From assembly GCF_009923995.1 (NCBI RefSeq), contig NZ_RFSK01000019.1, positions 28,739 through 92,738 on the forward strand: a DNA stretch of 64,000 bases, read 5' to 3'. The notes under the pieces are model-generated. The model worked only from the letters and a program-made list of their open reading frames with translations, made no database searches and was not told where the DNA came from. Of the stretch, positions 10,086-18,856 are shown in pieces (the stretch's first letter is position 1; each line of letters opens with the position of its first letter). Made by a program: the position numbers and the translations under genes. Origin of the DNA: Janthinobacterium sp. (GTDB lineage Bacteria > Pseudomonadota > Gammaproteobacteria > Burkholderiales > Burkholderiaceae_D).

Positions 10086-10501
10086 CGATTCTCGATATTG
10101 AGTCAATGATTCTAATAATGAGTATGCCGTCTCCAGGCCCGTCCATGCAGGCCGTCCCCTAGTGTACCGTCCTTGTGTGGGAAATCCGCCAAAGCCGGCG
10201 CAAGAACTTGATTCAACGCAACAATGCCTACCCACCAACAAGTCAATATGGCGACATGCCGCTACCGTGGCAATGGGAAAACGCTTGCCTCAAGCATACG
10301 GTCGGCAGAAATCGCGCGTTACAAAAATACAACAGGGTCATGGATTTATGACGCTTTCCACCAACCTTTTCACGCACATTTGACCAATCCCGCACGTCTT
10401 GCGTGCCAACGAATTAAGGTTCATTCATCGAAACGCGATCGTTAATGCCTTTCAATCTGCTCGGATCTCGGACGGAACTCACTTTTAATAGGGATTAAAA
10501 C
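10086..10501. other. Divergent control region between the Sel1-repeat gene and the porin
   Basis: These 416 bases contain no convincing gene. They must carry the promoters of both neighbours. The half nearest the porin is AT-richer than the surroundings and ends in an AGGGA ribosome site eight bases before the porin ATG. A small inverted repeat GCACG-TCTTG-CGTGC is visible at about 10391-10405. I could not fix -35/-10 boxes with confidence. Confidence 0.5.
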
Positions 10502-11581
10502 ATGAAAAAATCACTCGTTGCCCTCGCACTCTTCGGCGCTTTCGCCGCAACCGCACAAGCGCAGTCGTCCGTTCAAATCTACGGCACGATCGATGCAGGC
10601 GTGGCCAAGGCGACTGGTAATTCCGCCATCGTGACCAAACGCGACAACAACAAACTGGGCTTCAAGGGCACGGAAGATCTGGGCAATGGCTTGAAAGCTA
10701 TTTTCCAACTGGAAATTCGCTATGAATCCGATACCGGCACCATCGAAAACACTTCGGGCACCAATTCGCGTCCCCTGTTCCAGGGCCAGAGCCGCGTCGG
10801 CCTGCAAGGCGACTTCGGTACCGTGCGCCTGGGCCGTGGCCTGACCGCCTTCCAGGAAACGAGCACCGCGTTTGAACCGTGGTCGGGCATGCCGACGCCA
10901 GCCGGTTTCCAGACCGACCTGACCGTGGCCGGCTACACCAGCGATCCGCTGAGCGCCCCGGGCAACTCGCGTAACCGTTTCTCGAACGCCGCGTTCTACA
11001 ACTCGCCCGTCATCGCCGGCTTCCAGTTCAACGCCACCGTGGCCGCCAAGGAAGCGAACAACAACGCCGCCGTTCCAGTGACGTTGCCTAACCTGACGAC
11101 AAATGCCAGCGGCAACTACGCTCTGGCAGCCAACGTGGCACCGGCGTCGAGCCCGTACTCGGTCTCGCTGACCTACAACTACGCGCAATTTGCCGCCATG
11201 GCCGCCTACGAGCGCAATGGCGTGCAAGCCAAGCTGTGGTCGATCGGCGCCTCGTTCAATCCCGTCACGGAATTGAAACTGATGGCAACGTACCAGCACC
11301 AGGATGACGGCGACTTCAAGATCATCAACACCGACACCAAATCGTGGGTGCTGGGCATGAACTACGATGTGGGCCCAGGCAAGGTACGCGCTGGCTACGG
11401 TCAAAAAACGCCGGATGGCGTCGCCAAGACCAAGCAGGCATCGCTGGGCTACGATTACAACCTGTCGAAGCGTACCTACCTGTACGCAGATATTTCGAAC
11501 AAGAAATCGGCTAGCGTCACCAACTACAACAACACCACGTCGGTCAACTACATCGGCGTAGGCGTGCATCACAACTTCTAA
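10502..11581 (+). CDS. General outer-membrane porin, betaproteobacterial type
   Basis: A 359-residue trimeric diffusion porin of the Gram-negative porin 4 family. It has a clean signal peptide (MKKSLVALALFGAFAATAQA) cut before QSSVQIYG, the characteristic first strand VQIYGTIDAGV, and the loop GFKGTEDLGNGLKAIFQLE. RVGLQGDFGTVRLGR marks the constriction-loop region. The C-terminal strand ends in VGVHHNF with the terminal Phe needed for BAM-dependent assembly. Codon use is typical of a highly expressed gene. It is monocistronic, with a long upstream control region and two hairpins downstream. Substrate selectivity cannot be read from the sequence. Confidence 0.95.
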   Translation: MKKSLVALALFGAFAATAQAQSSVQIYGTIDAGVAKATGNSAIVTKRDNNKLGFKGTEDLGNGLKAIFQLEIRYESDTGTIENTSGTNSRPLFQGQSRVGLQGDFGTVRLGRGLTAFQETSTAFEPWSGMPTPAGFQTDLTVAGYTSDPLSAPGNSRNRFSNAAFYNSPVIAGFQFNATVAAKEANNNAAVPVTLPNLTTNASGNYALAANVAPASSPYSVSLTYNYAQFAAMAAYERNGVQAKLWSIGASFNPVTELKLMATYQHQDDGDFKIINTDTKSWVLGMNYDVGPGKVRAGYGQKTPDGVAKTKQASLGYDYNLSKRTYLYADISNKKSASVTNYNNTTSVNYIGVGVHHNF

Positions 11582-11591
11582 TGGCGCCGCG

Positions 11592-11660
11592 GCCCACCCC
11601 TTGCGGGTGGGCTGACGACCATGGAAGAACGGGCGGCATGGGCAACCATGCCGCCTTTTT
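11592..11660 (+). terminator. Porin terminator region with two hairpins
   Basis: A first perfect 8-bp stem (GCCCACCC / GGGTGGGC, 11592-11612) is followed by a second perfect 9-bp stem (GGCGGCATG / CATGCCGCC, 11632-11655) and five T residues. The second is a strong rho-independent terminator. Confidence 0.9.
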
Positions 11661-11762
11661 CATGGGCGCGCGGAAAATGCACCGGTGCCGCGCCCTTTGC
11701 GCCTATGGCGCGGCACTCTCGGTTAGAATGAAGCGTTCAACTTTCACTGACAGACATTCTCA

Positions 11763-12440
11763 ATGACCGCCACTCTCGATTCCAGCACCGTCGCCCAGTA
11801 TCTGAGCGAGCATCCGAATTTCTTCGAAGAGCATACCGCCCTGCTCGGTGAGGTCAAGCTGAGCAGCCCGCTGACGGGACGCACCATCTCGCTGCAGGAG
11901 CGGCAGATGGAAGTGATGCGCGACAAGTACAAGGCGCTGGAACTGCGCATGTCCAAGCTGAGCCGCCTGGCCGAGGAAAATGGCGACATCGCCAGCAAGT
12001 TTCACGGCTGGAACCAGGCCATGCTGCAGGTGCGCAGCGATGCCAACATGCCGCGCGTGCTGGTCGACGCCTTGCAAAGCAGTTTCGACGTGCCCCACGT
12101 CAGCCTGCGCCTGTGGCAAGTGCTGCCGGAACACGCCAGCGGCTGGTTCACGGAAGACGTCACGGCCGACGTGCGCATGTTCGCCAACAGCCTGCAGGCG
12201 CCGTACTGCGGCAGCAACCGCGATTTCGAAGCCGTGCACTGGCTGCAGGCGGACAAGATCGAATCGACCGTCATGATCGCCCTGCGCGCCCCCGGCACCA
12301 CGGGCACCTTCGGCCTGCTGGTGCTCGGTTCGCCCGACAGCGAACGGTTTACCTCCAGCATGGGCACGGACTTCCTCGTGCACATCGGCGCCACGGCCAG
12401 CGCCGCCCTGGCGCACCTGCGCGCCGGCTCGCCTGCCTGA
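11763..12440 (+). CDS. DUF484 family protein
   Basis: A 225-residue cytosolic protein of the DUF484 (PF04340) family, which has a coiled N-terminal part and a GAF-like C-terminal half. The start VAQYLSEHPNFFEEHTALL is the family hallmark, followed by the helical segment SLQERQMEVMRDKYKALE. The C-terminal half ends in FGLLVLGSPDSERFTSSMGT, typical of the GAF-like fold. The function is unknown. In many proteobacteria this gene lies directly before xerC, as here, with 7 bases between the two. The conserved dapF/DUF484/xerC neighbourhood supports the call. An AT-rich TAGAAT about 30 bases upstream may be its -10 box. Confidence 0.9.
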   Translation: MTATLDSSTVAQYLSEHPNFFEEHTALLGEVKLSSPLTGRTISLQERQMEVMRDKYKALELRMSKLSRLAEENGDIASKFHGWNQAMLQVRSDANMPRVLVDALQSSFDVPHVSLRLWQVLPEHASGWFTEDVTADVRMFANSLQAPYCGSNRDFEAVHWLQADKIESTVMIALRAPGTTGTFGLLVLGSPDSERFTSSMGTDFLVHIGATASAALAHLRAGSPA

Positions 12441-12447
12441 GCACGCC

Positions 12448-13395
12448 ATGCATGCGGCGCGCGGCAAGAGCGACTGGCTGGATGCCTACCTGGCGCAGCT
12501 GGCCACGCAGCGCAAGCTGTCGCCGCACACGCTGGACGCCTACGGGCGCGACCTGCGCGCCTTGCTGGCCCTGAGCGGCGATGCGCCCTGGACGGCCCTC
12601 GCCCATAACGACGTACGCCGCTACGCGGCCAAGCTGCACGCTGGCGGCCTCGACCCACGCTCGATCGCCCGCAAGCTGTCGTCGTGGCGCGGCTTCTTCA
12701 ACTGGCTCAGCGGTGAAACGGCACTCGACGCCAACCCCGTCGACGGCATCCGCGCGCCCAAGCGGGCCAGGACCCTGCCGAAAGCCCTGTCGGTGGACGA
12801 TGCCGTGCGCCTCGTCGCACCCGCGCCGCACCAGCAGGGTGGCGCCGAGCCGGAACAGCTGTGCAACCGCGCCATGTTCGAGCTGCTGTATTCGAGCGGC
12901 TTGCGCGTCTCCGAGCTGACCAGCCTGGACACCCATTACTGCAAGGCCGACAACGGCCAGCCCGCCTCGCAGGGCTGGCTCGACATGGCCAGCTTCGAAG
13001 TCATCGTCACGGGCAAGGGCAGCAAGATGCGCAAGGTGCCTGTCGGCAAGGCCGCCCTCGTGGCCCTGAGCACCTGGCTGGCCGTGCGCCCGCCGGCGGC
13101 CGACGGCAGCGCCGCCCTGTTCCTCAGCACGCGCGGCACGCGCATCTCGCCCCGCGTGCTGCAGCTGCGCCTGAAGGCGCACGCGCTGGCGACGGAGATT
13201 CCCGCCAATGTGCACCCGCACGTGCTGCGCCACTCGTTTGCCTCGCACGTGCTGCAATCGTCGGGCGACCTGCGCGCCGTGCAGGAAATGCTGGGCCACT
13301 CCAGCATCACCTCGACCCAGGTCTACACGGCCCTCGATTTCCAGCACCTGGCCCACGTGTACGACCAGGCGCACCCCCGCGCCAAGGCCAAGTAG
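12448..13395 (+). CDS. xerC: Tyrosine recombinase XerC
   Basis: A 315-residue site-specific recombinase that with XerD resolves chromosome dimers at dif during cell division. The N-terminal SAM-like DNA-binding domain (WLDAYLAQLATQRKLSPHTL) is followed by the catalytic domain. The full active-site set is visible: Arg153 in SGLRVSEL, Lys190 in TGKGSKMRKVPVG, His258 and Arg261 in HPHVLRHSFA, His284 in LGHSSI, and the nucleophile Tyr293 in TQVYT. A short acidic/Gln insertion around residue 130 is slightly longer than in E. coli XerC. The DUF484-xerC context supports a housekeeping XerC, not a mobile-element integrase. Confidence 0.93.
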   Translation: MHAARGKSDWLDAYLAQLATQRKLSPHTLDAYGRDLRALLALSGDAPWTALAHNDVRRYAAKLHAGGLDPRSIARKLSSWRGFFNWLSGETALDANPVDGIRAPKRARTLPKALSVDDAVRLVAPAPHQQGGAEPEQLCNRAMFELLYSSGLRVSELTSLDTHYCKADNGQPASQGWLDMASFEVIVTGKGSKMRKVPVGKAALVALSTWLAVRPPAADGSAALFLSTRGTRISPRVLQLRLKAHALATEIPANVHPHVLRHSFASHVLQSSGDLRAVQEMLGHSSITSTQVYTALDFQHLAHVYDQAHPRAKAK

Positions 13396-13447
13396 ACGCC
13401 CCTGCCCGCCGTCCGGCCTGATCCATATCAAGCGAACCGGCCCCCAT

Positions 13448-13477
13448 TTGCAAGCTTTTGCAAAATTCCGGCATAAT
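13448..13477 (+). promoter_or_regulatory. Putative sigma70 promoter of the COG0523 GTPase gene
   Basis: TTGCAA at 13448 and CATAAT at 13472 are separated by 18 bases, about 57 bases before the start codon. I saw no clear Zur operator palindrome over it. Confidence 0.45.
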
Positions 13478-13533
13478 CGTCCGCATTCGACCGCTTGCGC
13501 GGCGGCATCCCTGATTCCAGCATAGGCATTCTC

Positions 13534-14622
13534 ATGGCAATGATTCCCACCACCATACTCACCGGCTTCCTCGGCGCCGGCAAAACCACCTTGCTCAACC
13601 GCATACTGCAGGAAGAGCATGGCATGCGCATCGCCGTGATCGAAAACGAGTTTGGCCAGGAAAACATCGACAACGAGATCCTGGTGCAGGACAGCAACGA
13701 GCACATCATCGAGATGAACAACGGCTGCATCTGCTGCACCGTGCGCGGCGACCTGATCGTGGGCCTGACGGAACTGGCGCGCAAGCGCGACGCCGGCCTG
13801 CTGGCGTTCGACCGCGTCGTCATCGAAACGACGGGCCTGGCCAATCCCGGCCCCGTGGCGCAAACCTTCTTCGTCGACGAGGAAGTGGGCAGCCACTACA
13901 TGCTCGACGCCATCCTCACGGTGGTCGATGCGCGCCATGCCATGAAGCAACTCGACGAATATGAGGAAGCCCAGCGGCAAGTGGGTTTTGCCGACAAGCT
14001 GCTGCTGTCGAAAACCGACCTCGTCAGTGAAGAGGACGTGGCCGTGCTGACGCGCCGCCTGAAGCGCATCAACCCGCGCGCGCCCATCGCCAAGGTCGAT
14101 TTCGGCCGCGCCCCGCTGGCCGAGGTGCTCGACATCCGCGGCTTCAACCTGAACGAAAAGCTGGAACTGGACCCGGACTTCCTGGCCACGGAAACGGCGC
14201 ACGTGCATGACCATGACCACGCGCACGAGCATGGCCATGCGCACGCCCATGAGCACCAGCACGAACACAGCGACGCCTGCGCCACCGACTGCGGCCATGC
14301 CGACCACCACCATGCCCAGCACAGCGACGACATCGCCGCCTTCGTTTTCAAGAGCACGCAACCGTTCGACAGCGCCAAGCTCGACGAGTTCCTGGGCGGT
14401 CTGGTGCAGGTGTATGGCCCGCGCATGCTGCGCTACAAGGGCGTGCTGCTGATGCAGGGCGCCGAGCGCAAGGTGGTCTTCCAGGGCGTGCACCAGCTGA
14501 TGGGCAGCGACCTGGGCGCCAAATGGGGCGAAAACGAAGTACGCAGCAGCAAAATGGTCTTTATTGGCAAAAATCTACCAAAAGACATTTTTATTCGCGG
14601 ACTCGAACAATGTTTGGTATAA
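13534..14622 (+). CDS. COG0523 (CobW/ZNG1-like) GTPase with His-rich metal-binding segment
   Basis: A 362-residue G3E-family GTPase and likely metallochaperone. The Walker A GFLGAGKTT is at residues 11-19 and the family metal-binding CICC at 65-68. The Walker B region VVIETTGLANPGPV and the guanine-specificity motif SKTD at 159-162 follow. The C-terminal CobW_C domain ends near residue 360. Between the domains, residues 223-263 hold a dense His-rich stretch (HDHDHAHEHGHAHAHEHQ and further HHH/Cys residues), as expected for binding zinc or nickel. The ATG at 13534 was chosen because the longer frame overlaps the promoter. The neighbouring dksA encodes a protein lacking most zinc ligands, which fits a link to zinc economy, though metal identity is inferred. 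Confidence 0.9.
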   Translation: MAMIPTTILTGFLGAGKTTLLNRILQEEHGMRIAVIENEFGQENIDNEILVQDSNEHIIEMNNGCICCTVRGDLIVGLTELARKRDAGLLAFDRVVIETTGLANPGPVAQTFFVDEEVGSHYMLDAILTVVDARHAMKQLDEYEEAQRQVGFADKLLLSKTDLVSEEDVAVLTRRLKRINPRAPIAKVDFGRAPLAEVLDIRGFNLNEKLELDPDFLATETAHVHDHDHAHEHGHAHAHEHQHEHSDACATDCGHADHHHAQHSDDIAAFVFKSTQPFDSAKLDEFLGGLVQVYGPRMLRYKGVLLMQGAERKVVFQGVHQLMGSDLGAKWGENEVRSSKMVFIGKNLPKDIFIRGLEQCLV

Positions 14623-15103
14623 ACTAGCCGGGTTTTGCAAAGTACCCGTTGCAAAGCAGAAACAAAAGGGAAAGTTAAGCACGCTTTCCCGCTGTCCGAC
14701 ACCAATCTTGCTGGCATAAACCAACAAGTCGCCGTTCCTGATCGGCTAGTCAACAAATCGGGATGGCAATATAAAGCAAAGCGTGCCAAAATCAGCGACG
14801 AAAACGGCCCTTGTCGTTCGCCTGTCATGAAATGCTGGCAAACTGCCGCTGGCCGCATGCCAGGCATGCAACCGATCCACCCAACACGCCGGTAACGCGC
14901 GCGCAGCGCGACTGGCATAGAGCGGTAAAAAGTTATCAACATGGCAAATATAGCCGGCCGGTAGTCCTGGCCGCCGCCGGCAAGCCAAGGTCGCAAGCAG
15001 TACATCCGGACAGCAATGCCCAGCGGAACCTGTACAGTTGCTCGGCATCGCCGCATCAACTGATCAATTTGAAAACTCTGTCGTATCGAAGGTAAGCGAA
15101 GTC
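14623..15103 (+). other. Long leader/intergenic region before dksA
   Basis: These 481 bases show no supported gene. A hairpin GGGAAAG/CTTTCCC (14668-14690) follows the GTPase gene and may act as its terminator, although a T-tract is lacking. A possible promoter pair is TAGTCA (14747) and TATAAA (14770) with a 17-base spacer, which would give dksA a leader of about 320 bases. A GC-rich stretch with short palindromes lies near 14900. Confidence 0.4.
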
Positions 15104-15556
15104 ATGACCAAAACTAATAAATCGACCCCGGCCGCCAACCAAGACATCCCTCTCATCAGCGAAGAGCAAATTCGCGCCATGAGCGACGATGACTACATGA
15201 ATCCGGCACAACTGGCATTCTTCAAGGCACGTTTGCAACAGCTGGAAAAAGAGCTGCTGAAAAACGCCGGCGAAACCACGGAACACTTGCGTGAAACCGT
15301 GCTGGTACCGGACCCTGCCGACCGCGCCACCATCGAGGAAGAGCATGCGCTGGAACTGCGCACGCGCGACCGCGAGCGCAAATTGCTGAAGAAAGTACAA
15401 CAATCGATCGCCAGCATCGACGCCGGCGACTATGGCTGGTGCGAAGAAACGGGCGAGCCCATCGGCATCCCGCGCCTGATCGCCCGTCCGACGGCCACCC
15501 TGTCGCTGGAAGCCCAGCAACGGCGCGAGCTGAAGCAGAAACTCTACGGCGACTGA
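15104..15556 (+). CDS. dksA: RNA polymerase-binding transcription factor DksA (zinc-ligand-poor type)
   Basis: A 150-residue factor that enters the RNA polymerase secondary channel and, with ppGpp, adjusts transcription in the stringent response. The coiled coil and its acidic tip DPADRA (residues 70-75) are intact. The C-terminal module is GDYGWCEETGEPIGIPRL followed by RPTATLSLEAQQRREL. Where the classical protein has four zinc-binding cysteines, only Cys113 remains; the others are Thr116, Ser134 and Ala137. It therefore resembles the zinc-independent DksA class known from Pseudomonas DksA2. The ATG at 15104 matches the family start. A perfect terminator follows, then the hslVU unit. Confidence 0.93.
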   Translation: MTKTNKSTPAANQDIPLISEEQIRAMSDDDYMNPAQLAFFKARLQQLEKELLKNAGETTEHLRETVLVPDPADRATIEEEHALELRTRDRERKLLKKVQQSIASIDAGDYGWCEETGEPIGIPRLIARPTATLSLEAQQRRELKQKLYGD

Positions 15557-15604
15557 TCGCCCGCCCCCGCGCAAGCCGCCCCGGCGGCCGCGCGACGGCG
15601 CATG

Positions 15605-15640
15605 AAAAAGCACGCACTCTACGGATGCGTGCTTTTTTTT
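15605..15640 (+). terminator. Rho-independent terminator of dksA
   Basis: AAAAAGCACGCA, a 9-base loop and TGCGTGCTTTTTTTT form a perfect stem ending in eight T residues. The A-rich 5' arm means it could also work in the opposite direction. Confidence 0.92.
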
Positions 15641-15688
15641 CGCCCCGCGCCAGCTACACTGAAGCAGGCACGGCAGCGGCAAGCGGCG

Positions 15689-15716
15689 CTTGCAATTGCC
15701 TTTTCCATCCCCACTT
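15689..15716 (+). promoter_or_regulatory. Putative sigma32 (heat-shock) promoter of hslVU
   Basis: CTTGCAA at 15689-15695, a 13-base spacer, then CCCCACTT at 15709-15716 closely match the RpoH consensus CTTGAAA-N(11-15)-CCCCATNT. The predicted transcription start lies about 57 bases before the hslV ATG. hslVU is a classical heat-shock operon. Confidence 0.7.
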
Positions 15717-15779
15717 TTGAGCCATGGGCGCGCAACCGCATGACGCTGCACGCATAGGCATGAAACTTTTGAGGTCAAT

Positions 15780-16316
15780 ATGGAACAATTTCACGGCACC
15801 ACCATCCTCTGCGTCCGGCGCGGCAAGCAAGTGGCCCTGGGCGGCGATGGGCAAGTTACCTTGGGCAACATCGTCATGAAGGGCACGGCCCGCAAAGTGC
15901 GCAAGTTGTACCAGGGCAAGGTCCTCGTGGGCTTCGCCGGCGGCACGGCCGATGCCTTCACCCTGCTCGACCGCTTCGAAGGCAAGCTGGAAAAACACCA
16001 GGGCAACCTGCTGCGCGCCTCCGTCGAACTGGCCAAGGACTGGCGCACGGACCGCGTGCTGCGCCGCCTGGAAGCCATGCTGCTGGTGGCCGACAGCGAA
16101 TCGACCCTGGTCATCACGGGCAACGGCGACGTGCTGGAACCGGAAGACGGCATCGGCGCCATCGGCTCGGGCGGTACCTACGCCCAGTCCGCCGCCAAGG
16201 CGCTGCAGGAAAATACGGACTTGTCGCCGGCCGACGTGGTCAGGAAATCGCTGACCATCGCCGCGGAACTCTGTATCTACACCAATATGTCCCACATCAT
16301 CGAGACCCTGGACTAA
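15780..16316 (+). CDS. hslV: ATP-dependent protease subunit HslV (ClpQ)
   Basis: The 178-residue peptidase subunit of the HslUV (ClpYQ) protease, a bacterial proteasome relative that forms two stacked hexamers capped by HslU. The protein begins [10 protein letters not shown], so the catalytic N-terminal Thr is exposed after removal of a six-residue leader. Family blocks are [46 protein letters not shown] and [15 protein letters not shown]. It lies downstream of a sigma32-like promoter and 129 bases before hslU. That gap holds a 7-bp inverted repeat (ACGCCCA/TGGGCGT) of unknown meaning. Confidence 0.97.
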   Translation: MEQFHGTTILCVRRGKQVALGGDGQVTLGNIVMKGTARKVRKLYQGKVLVGFAGGTADAFTLLDRFEGKLEKHQGNLLRASVELAKDWRTDRVLRRLEAMLLVADSESTLVITGNGDVLEPEDGIGAIGSGGTYAQSAAKALQENTDLSPADVVRKSLTIAAELCIYTNMSHIIETLD

Positions 16317-16445
16317 GCGTCCCCGAGAAAACGCCCATGGCTGCGTTGCCTGGCCTGGGCGTAAAAAAAGGTACTGCCTGCGGCCAAGGGCCTTGCCCTG
16401 AACGTTTTTCGGGCACTCTACGCAAATGAAGGATAGAAAGCCATT

Positions 16446-17801
16446 ATGATCATGAACATGACCCCGTCGGAAATCGTCACCGAACTCGACAAGCACGTGG
16501 TGGGCCAGGCCAAGGCCAAGCGCGCCGTCGCCATCGCCCTGCGCAACCGCTGGCGCCGCCAGCAGGTGGCCGAGCCCCTGCGCCATGAAATCACGCCCAA
16601 GAACATCCTGATGATCGGCCCCACGGGCGTCGGCAAGACGGAAATCGCGCGCCGGCTGGCCAAGCTGGCCGAGGCGCCCTTCATCAAGATCGAAGCGACC
16701 AAGTTCACGGAAGTGGGCTACGTGGGGCGCGACGTCGATACCATCATCCGCGACCTGATCGACATCGGCATCAAGCAGACGCGCGCGCTGGAAATGAAGA
16801 AAGTGCGCGCCCGCGCCGAAGACGCGGCGGAAGACCGCATCATCGACATCCTCGTACCGCCGGCGCGCGACTTCGGCTTCACGCCGAATACGGCGGCGGC
16901 CGTGGACACGGGCGGCGACAGCACGCGCCAGACCTTCCGCAAGCGCCTGCGCCAGGGCGAGCTCGATGACAAGGAAATCGAGATCGAGCTGGCCGAGGCA
17001 GGCCCGCAGATGGAAATCATGGCGCCGCCGGGCATGGAAGAAATGACGGAGCAGATCAAGTCCATGTTCTCCGGCGTGGGCGGGCAGCGCAAGAAGGCGC
17101 GCAAGGTCAAGATCCGCGAAGCGTTGAAGTTGCTGGTCGAGGAAGAAGCGGCCAAGCTGGTCAACGAGGACGAGCTGAAACAGAAGGCCATCCAGAACGT
17201 CGAGCAGAACGGCATCGTCTTCCTCGATGAAATCGACAAGATCGCCTCGCGCTCGGAGTCCGGCGGCGCCGACGTCTCGCGCGCCGGCGTGCAGCGCGAC
17301 CTGCTGCCGCTGGTCGAGGGCACGACCGTCAACACCAAGTACGGCATGATACGCACGGACCACATCCTGTTCATCGCCTCGGGCGCCTTCCACCTGTCGA
17401 AGCCGTCGGACCTGATTCCCGAGCTGCAGGGGCGCTTCCCCATCCGCGTGGAACTGGAATCGCTGTCGATTGCGGACTTCGAGCGCATCCTGACGAGCAC
17501 CGACGCCTGCCTGACGATGCAGTACGAAGCCTTGCTGGCGACGGAGAATTTGAAGCTGCAGTTTGCGCCGGAAGGCATCACGCGCCTGGCGGAAATCGCC
17601 TATTCGGTCAACGAGCGCACGGAAAACATCGGCGCGCGCCGCCTGCACACGGTGATGGAAAAACTGCTGGAAGAAGTGTCGTTTACGGCCAGCGAAGGCA
17701 GCAGCACGACGGAAAATGTGCTGGTGATCGATGCCGCCTACGTCAACGAGCGCCTGGAAGCGTTGTCGGTCAACGAAGACCTGTCGCGCTACGTGCTGTA
17801 A
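16446..17801 (+). CDS. hslU: ATP-dependent protease ATPase subunit HslU (ClpY)
   Basis: An AAA+ unfoldase of 451 residues that recognises, unfolds and feeds substrates to HslV. Domains in order are the N-terminal [20 protein letters not shown], Walker [10 protein letters not shown], the pore motif VGYVGRD, a variable I domain of about 120 residues, and Walker [12 protein letters not shown]. The sensor/arginine-finger region [15 protein letters not shown] and the C-terminal NEDLSRYVL, which inserts into HslV, complete it. Three ATGs lie close together at the start (16446, 16452 and 16458), and the exact one is uncertain by a few residues. A small gene follows 15 bases downstream with a strong ribosome site. 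Confidence 0.97.
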   Translation: MIMNMTPSEIVTELDKHVVGQAKAKRAVAIALRNRWRRQQVAEPLRHEITPKNILMIGPTGVGKTEIARRLAKLAEAPFIKIEATKFTEVGYVGRDVDTIIRDLIDIGIKQTRALEMKKVRARAEDAAEDRIIDILVPPARDFGFTPNTAAAVDTGGDSTRQTFRKRLRQGELDDKEIEIELAEAGPQMEIMAPPGMEEMTEQIKSMFSGVGGQRKKARKVKIREALKLLVEEEAAKLVNEDELKQKAIQNVEQNGIVFLDEIDKIASRSESGGADVSRAGVQRDLLPLVEGTTVNTKYGMIRTDHILFIASGAFHLSKPSDLIPELQGRFPIRVELESLSIADFERILTSTDACLTMQYEALLATENLKLQFAPEGITRLAEIAYSVNERTENIGARRLHTVMEKLLEEVSFTASEGSSTTENVLVIDAAYVNERLEALSVNEDLSRYVL

Positions 17802-17816
17802 TCAGGGAGGGGACCG

Positions 17817-18011
17817 ATGGCAAACAAGGCATTGGCGACGCGGCAGAAGATGCAGTTCCGCGTCGAACCCTCGCAAAAACCGCGCAACCCCGTGGCCAGC
17901 GCTGCCCTGCAGCGCAGCGCCGGGGCGCACGTAAAAACCGTCTCCGGCCAGCGCCAGCACGAAAAACGCCTGCTGGCGAAACTGCTGCTGAAGGCAGACG
18001 TCAAAGACTGA
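17817..18011 (+). CDS. Small basic hypothetical protein after hslU
   Basis: A 64-residue protein, highly basic (many Lys, Arg and Gln residues) and without membrane segments, Cys or a recognisable domain. It is probably real because an unusually strong ribosome site (AGGGAGGGG) precedes its ATG at the usual distance. The reading frame is also the natural next gene of the hslVU transcript, 15 bases after the hslU stop. The C-terminal half (QRQHEKRLLAKLLLKADVKD) looks helical and could bind nucleic acid or act as an adaptor, but no function can be assigned. Confidence 0.6.
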   Translation: MANKALATRQKMQFRVEPSQKPRNPVASAALQRSAGAHVKTVSGQRQHEKRLLAKLLLKADVKD

Positions 18012-18102
18012 TCTGCAAATGTCCATGGCAAGGCGCATGGACGAAGACAGCATGAGCATGGCGACGCCGTGCTACGCCGCCAGGGACATGTCAGGCCGCC
18101 CG

Positions 18103-18128
18103 CGGACACCCCGCTCCCGGGGCGTCCG
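18103..18128. terminator. Hairpin between convergent genes
   Basis: CGGAC-A-CCCC, a 6-base loop, then GGGG-C-GTCCG forms a strong stem between the small gene after hslU and the convergent outer-membrane protein gene. No T-tract follows on either strand, so termination here would be weak or factor-dependent. Confidence 0.45.
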
Positions 18129-18159
18129 CCATCAGGCCATCCTTGCCAGCCGCCCGCCG

Positions 18160-18780
18160 TCAGAAACGGTAGGACGCGCCCAGCGAAAACATGTCGACCT
18201 TGGTCGTTTGCTTGTCGTTGTACTTGACGGGCACGCGGTCCCAGTCGAGGTGCAGCGACCAGTTCTGGTTCAGCGCATACGCCGTGCCGATGCCATAGAT
18301 CAGGCCAGCCTTGTTCTTCTTGTCCGAACCGCCGCCCAGATAATCGACCTTGCCCTGCGTGTAGGCCACGCCCGCACGCCCGCTCAGCGTAAACGCGTCG
18401 AACTGGTAGCCGAGCACGCCCTGCACGCCGGCGCCCGTGAACTTGCCGCGCCCTGCCGCCTTGCCGGCGCCCGTGTCAAAACCGGATTTGACCTCGCCGC
18501 CCGTGTACCCCACCAGTTCAATCGCAGGCAGGGCCACGCCGCCCTGAAACGGCAGCGCGTTGAAACTGTAGCCCACGTAGGCCTTGCCATTGCGCTTGCT
18601 GCTTTTGTCGCAATCGGCTTGTCCTGGCACGCAGTCAAGGCCGGTATTGGCGCGAAAGCCGTAGCTGGCGCCCGCGTAGACGGGACCCGGCGCAGGATCG
18701 GCTGCGGCAGCCGAGGCATGCAGGGGAGCGATGGCGGCCAGCGCCAGTAATGCTGCGGGAAAACGGAAAGTTGGGAACAT
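18160..18780 (-). CDS. Small outer-membrane beta-barrel protein (OmpA-like/OmpW-like fold)
   Basis: A 206-residue protein with a signal peptide (MFPTFRFPAALLALAAIAPLHASA) followed by alternating amphipathic strands typical of an eight-stranded barrel: AYVGYSFNALPF, VGYTGGEVKSGFD, VQGVLGYQFDAFTLSGRAGVAYT and FSLGASYRF. The C-terminal Phe is the outer-membrane assembly signal. Two Cys lie close together in an early loop (LDCVPGQADC) and may form a disulphide. The function is unknown; the fold recalls OmpA-type surface proteins. It diverges from an HTH regulator gene across 180 bases, so that regulator is a good candidate for its control. Confidence 0.8.
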   Translation of the reverse strand: MFPTFRFPAALLALAAIAPLHASAAAADPAPGPVYAGASYGFRANTGLDCVPGQADCDKSSKRNGKAYVGYSFNALPFQGGVALPAIELVGYTGGEVKSGFDTGAGKAAGRGKFTGAGVQGVLGYQFDAFTLSGRAGVAYTQGKVDYLGGGSDKKNKAGLIYGIGTAYALNQNWSLHLDWDRVPVKYNDKQTTKVDMFSLGASYRF

Positions 18781-18856
18781 GGATAACCTCTACAAGTGGG
18801 TGGATTGCCTGGTTGTAGCGCACTGCGTGAACCACGCTTCGGCGCCACCAACGGGA

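Noticed and set aside
12448..13395. Tyrosine recombinase as an integrase of a mobile element
   Set aside because: The DUF484-xerC context and full XerC motifs show the chromosomal dimer-resolution enzyme. No attachment-site repeats were seen.
14933..14941. TTATCAACA, one base from a DnaA box
   Set aside because: A single imperfect match without clustered boxes or origin-linked genes is expected by chance.
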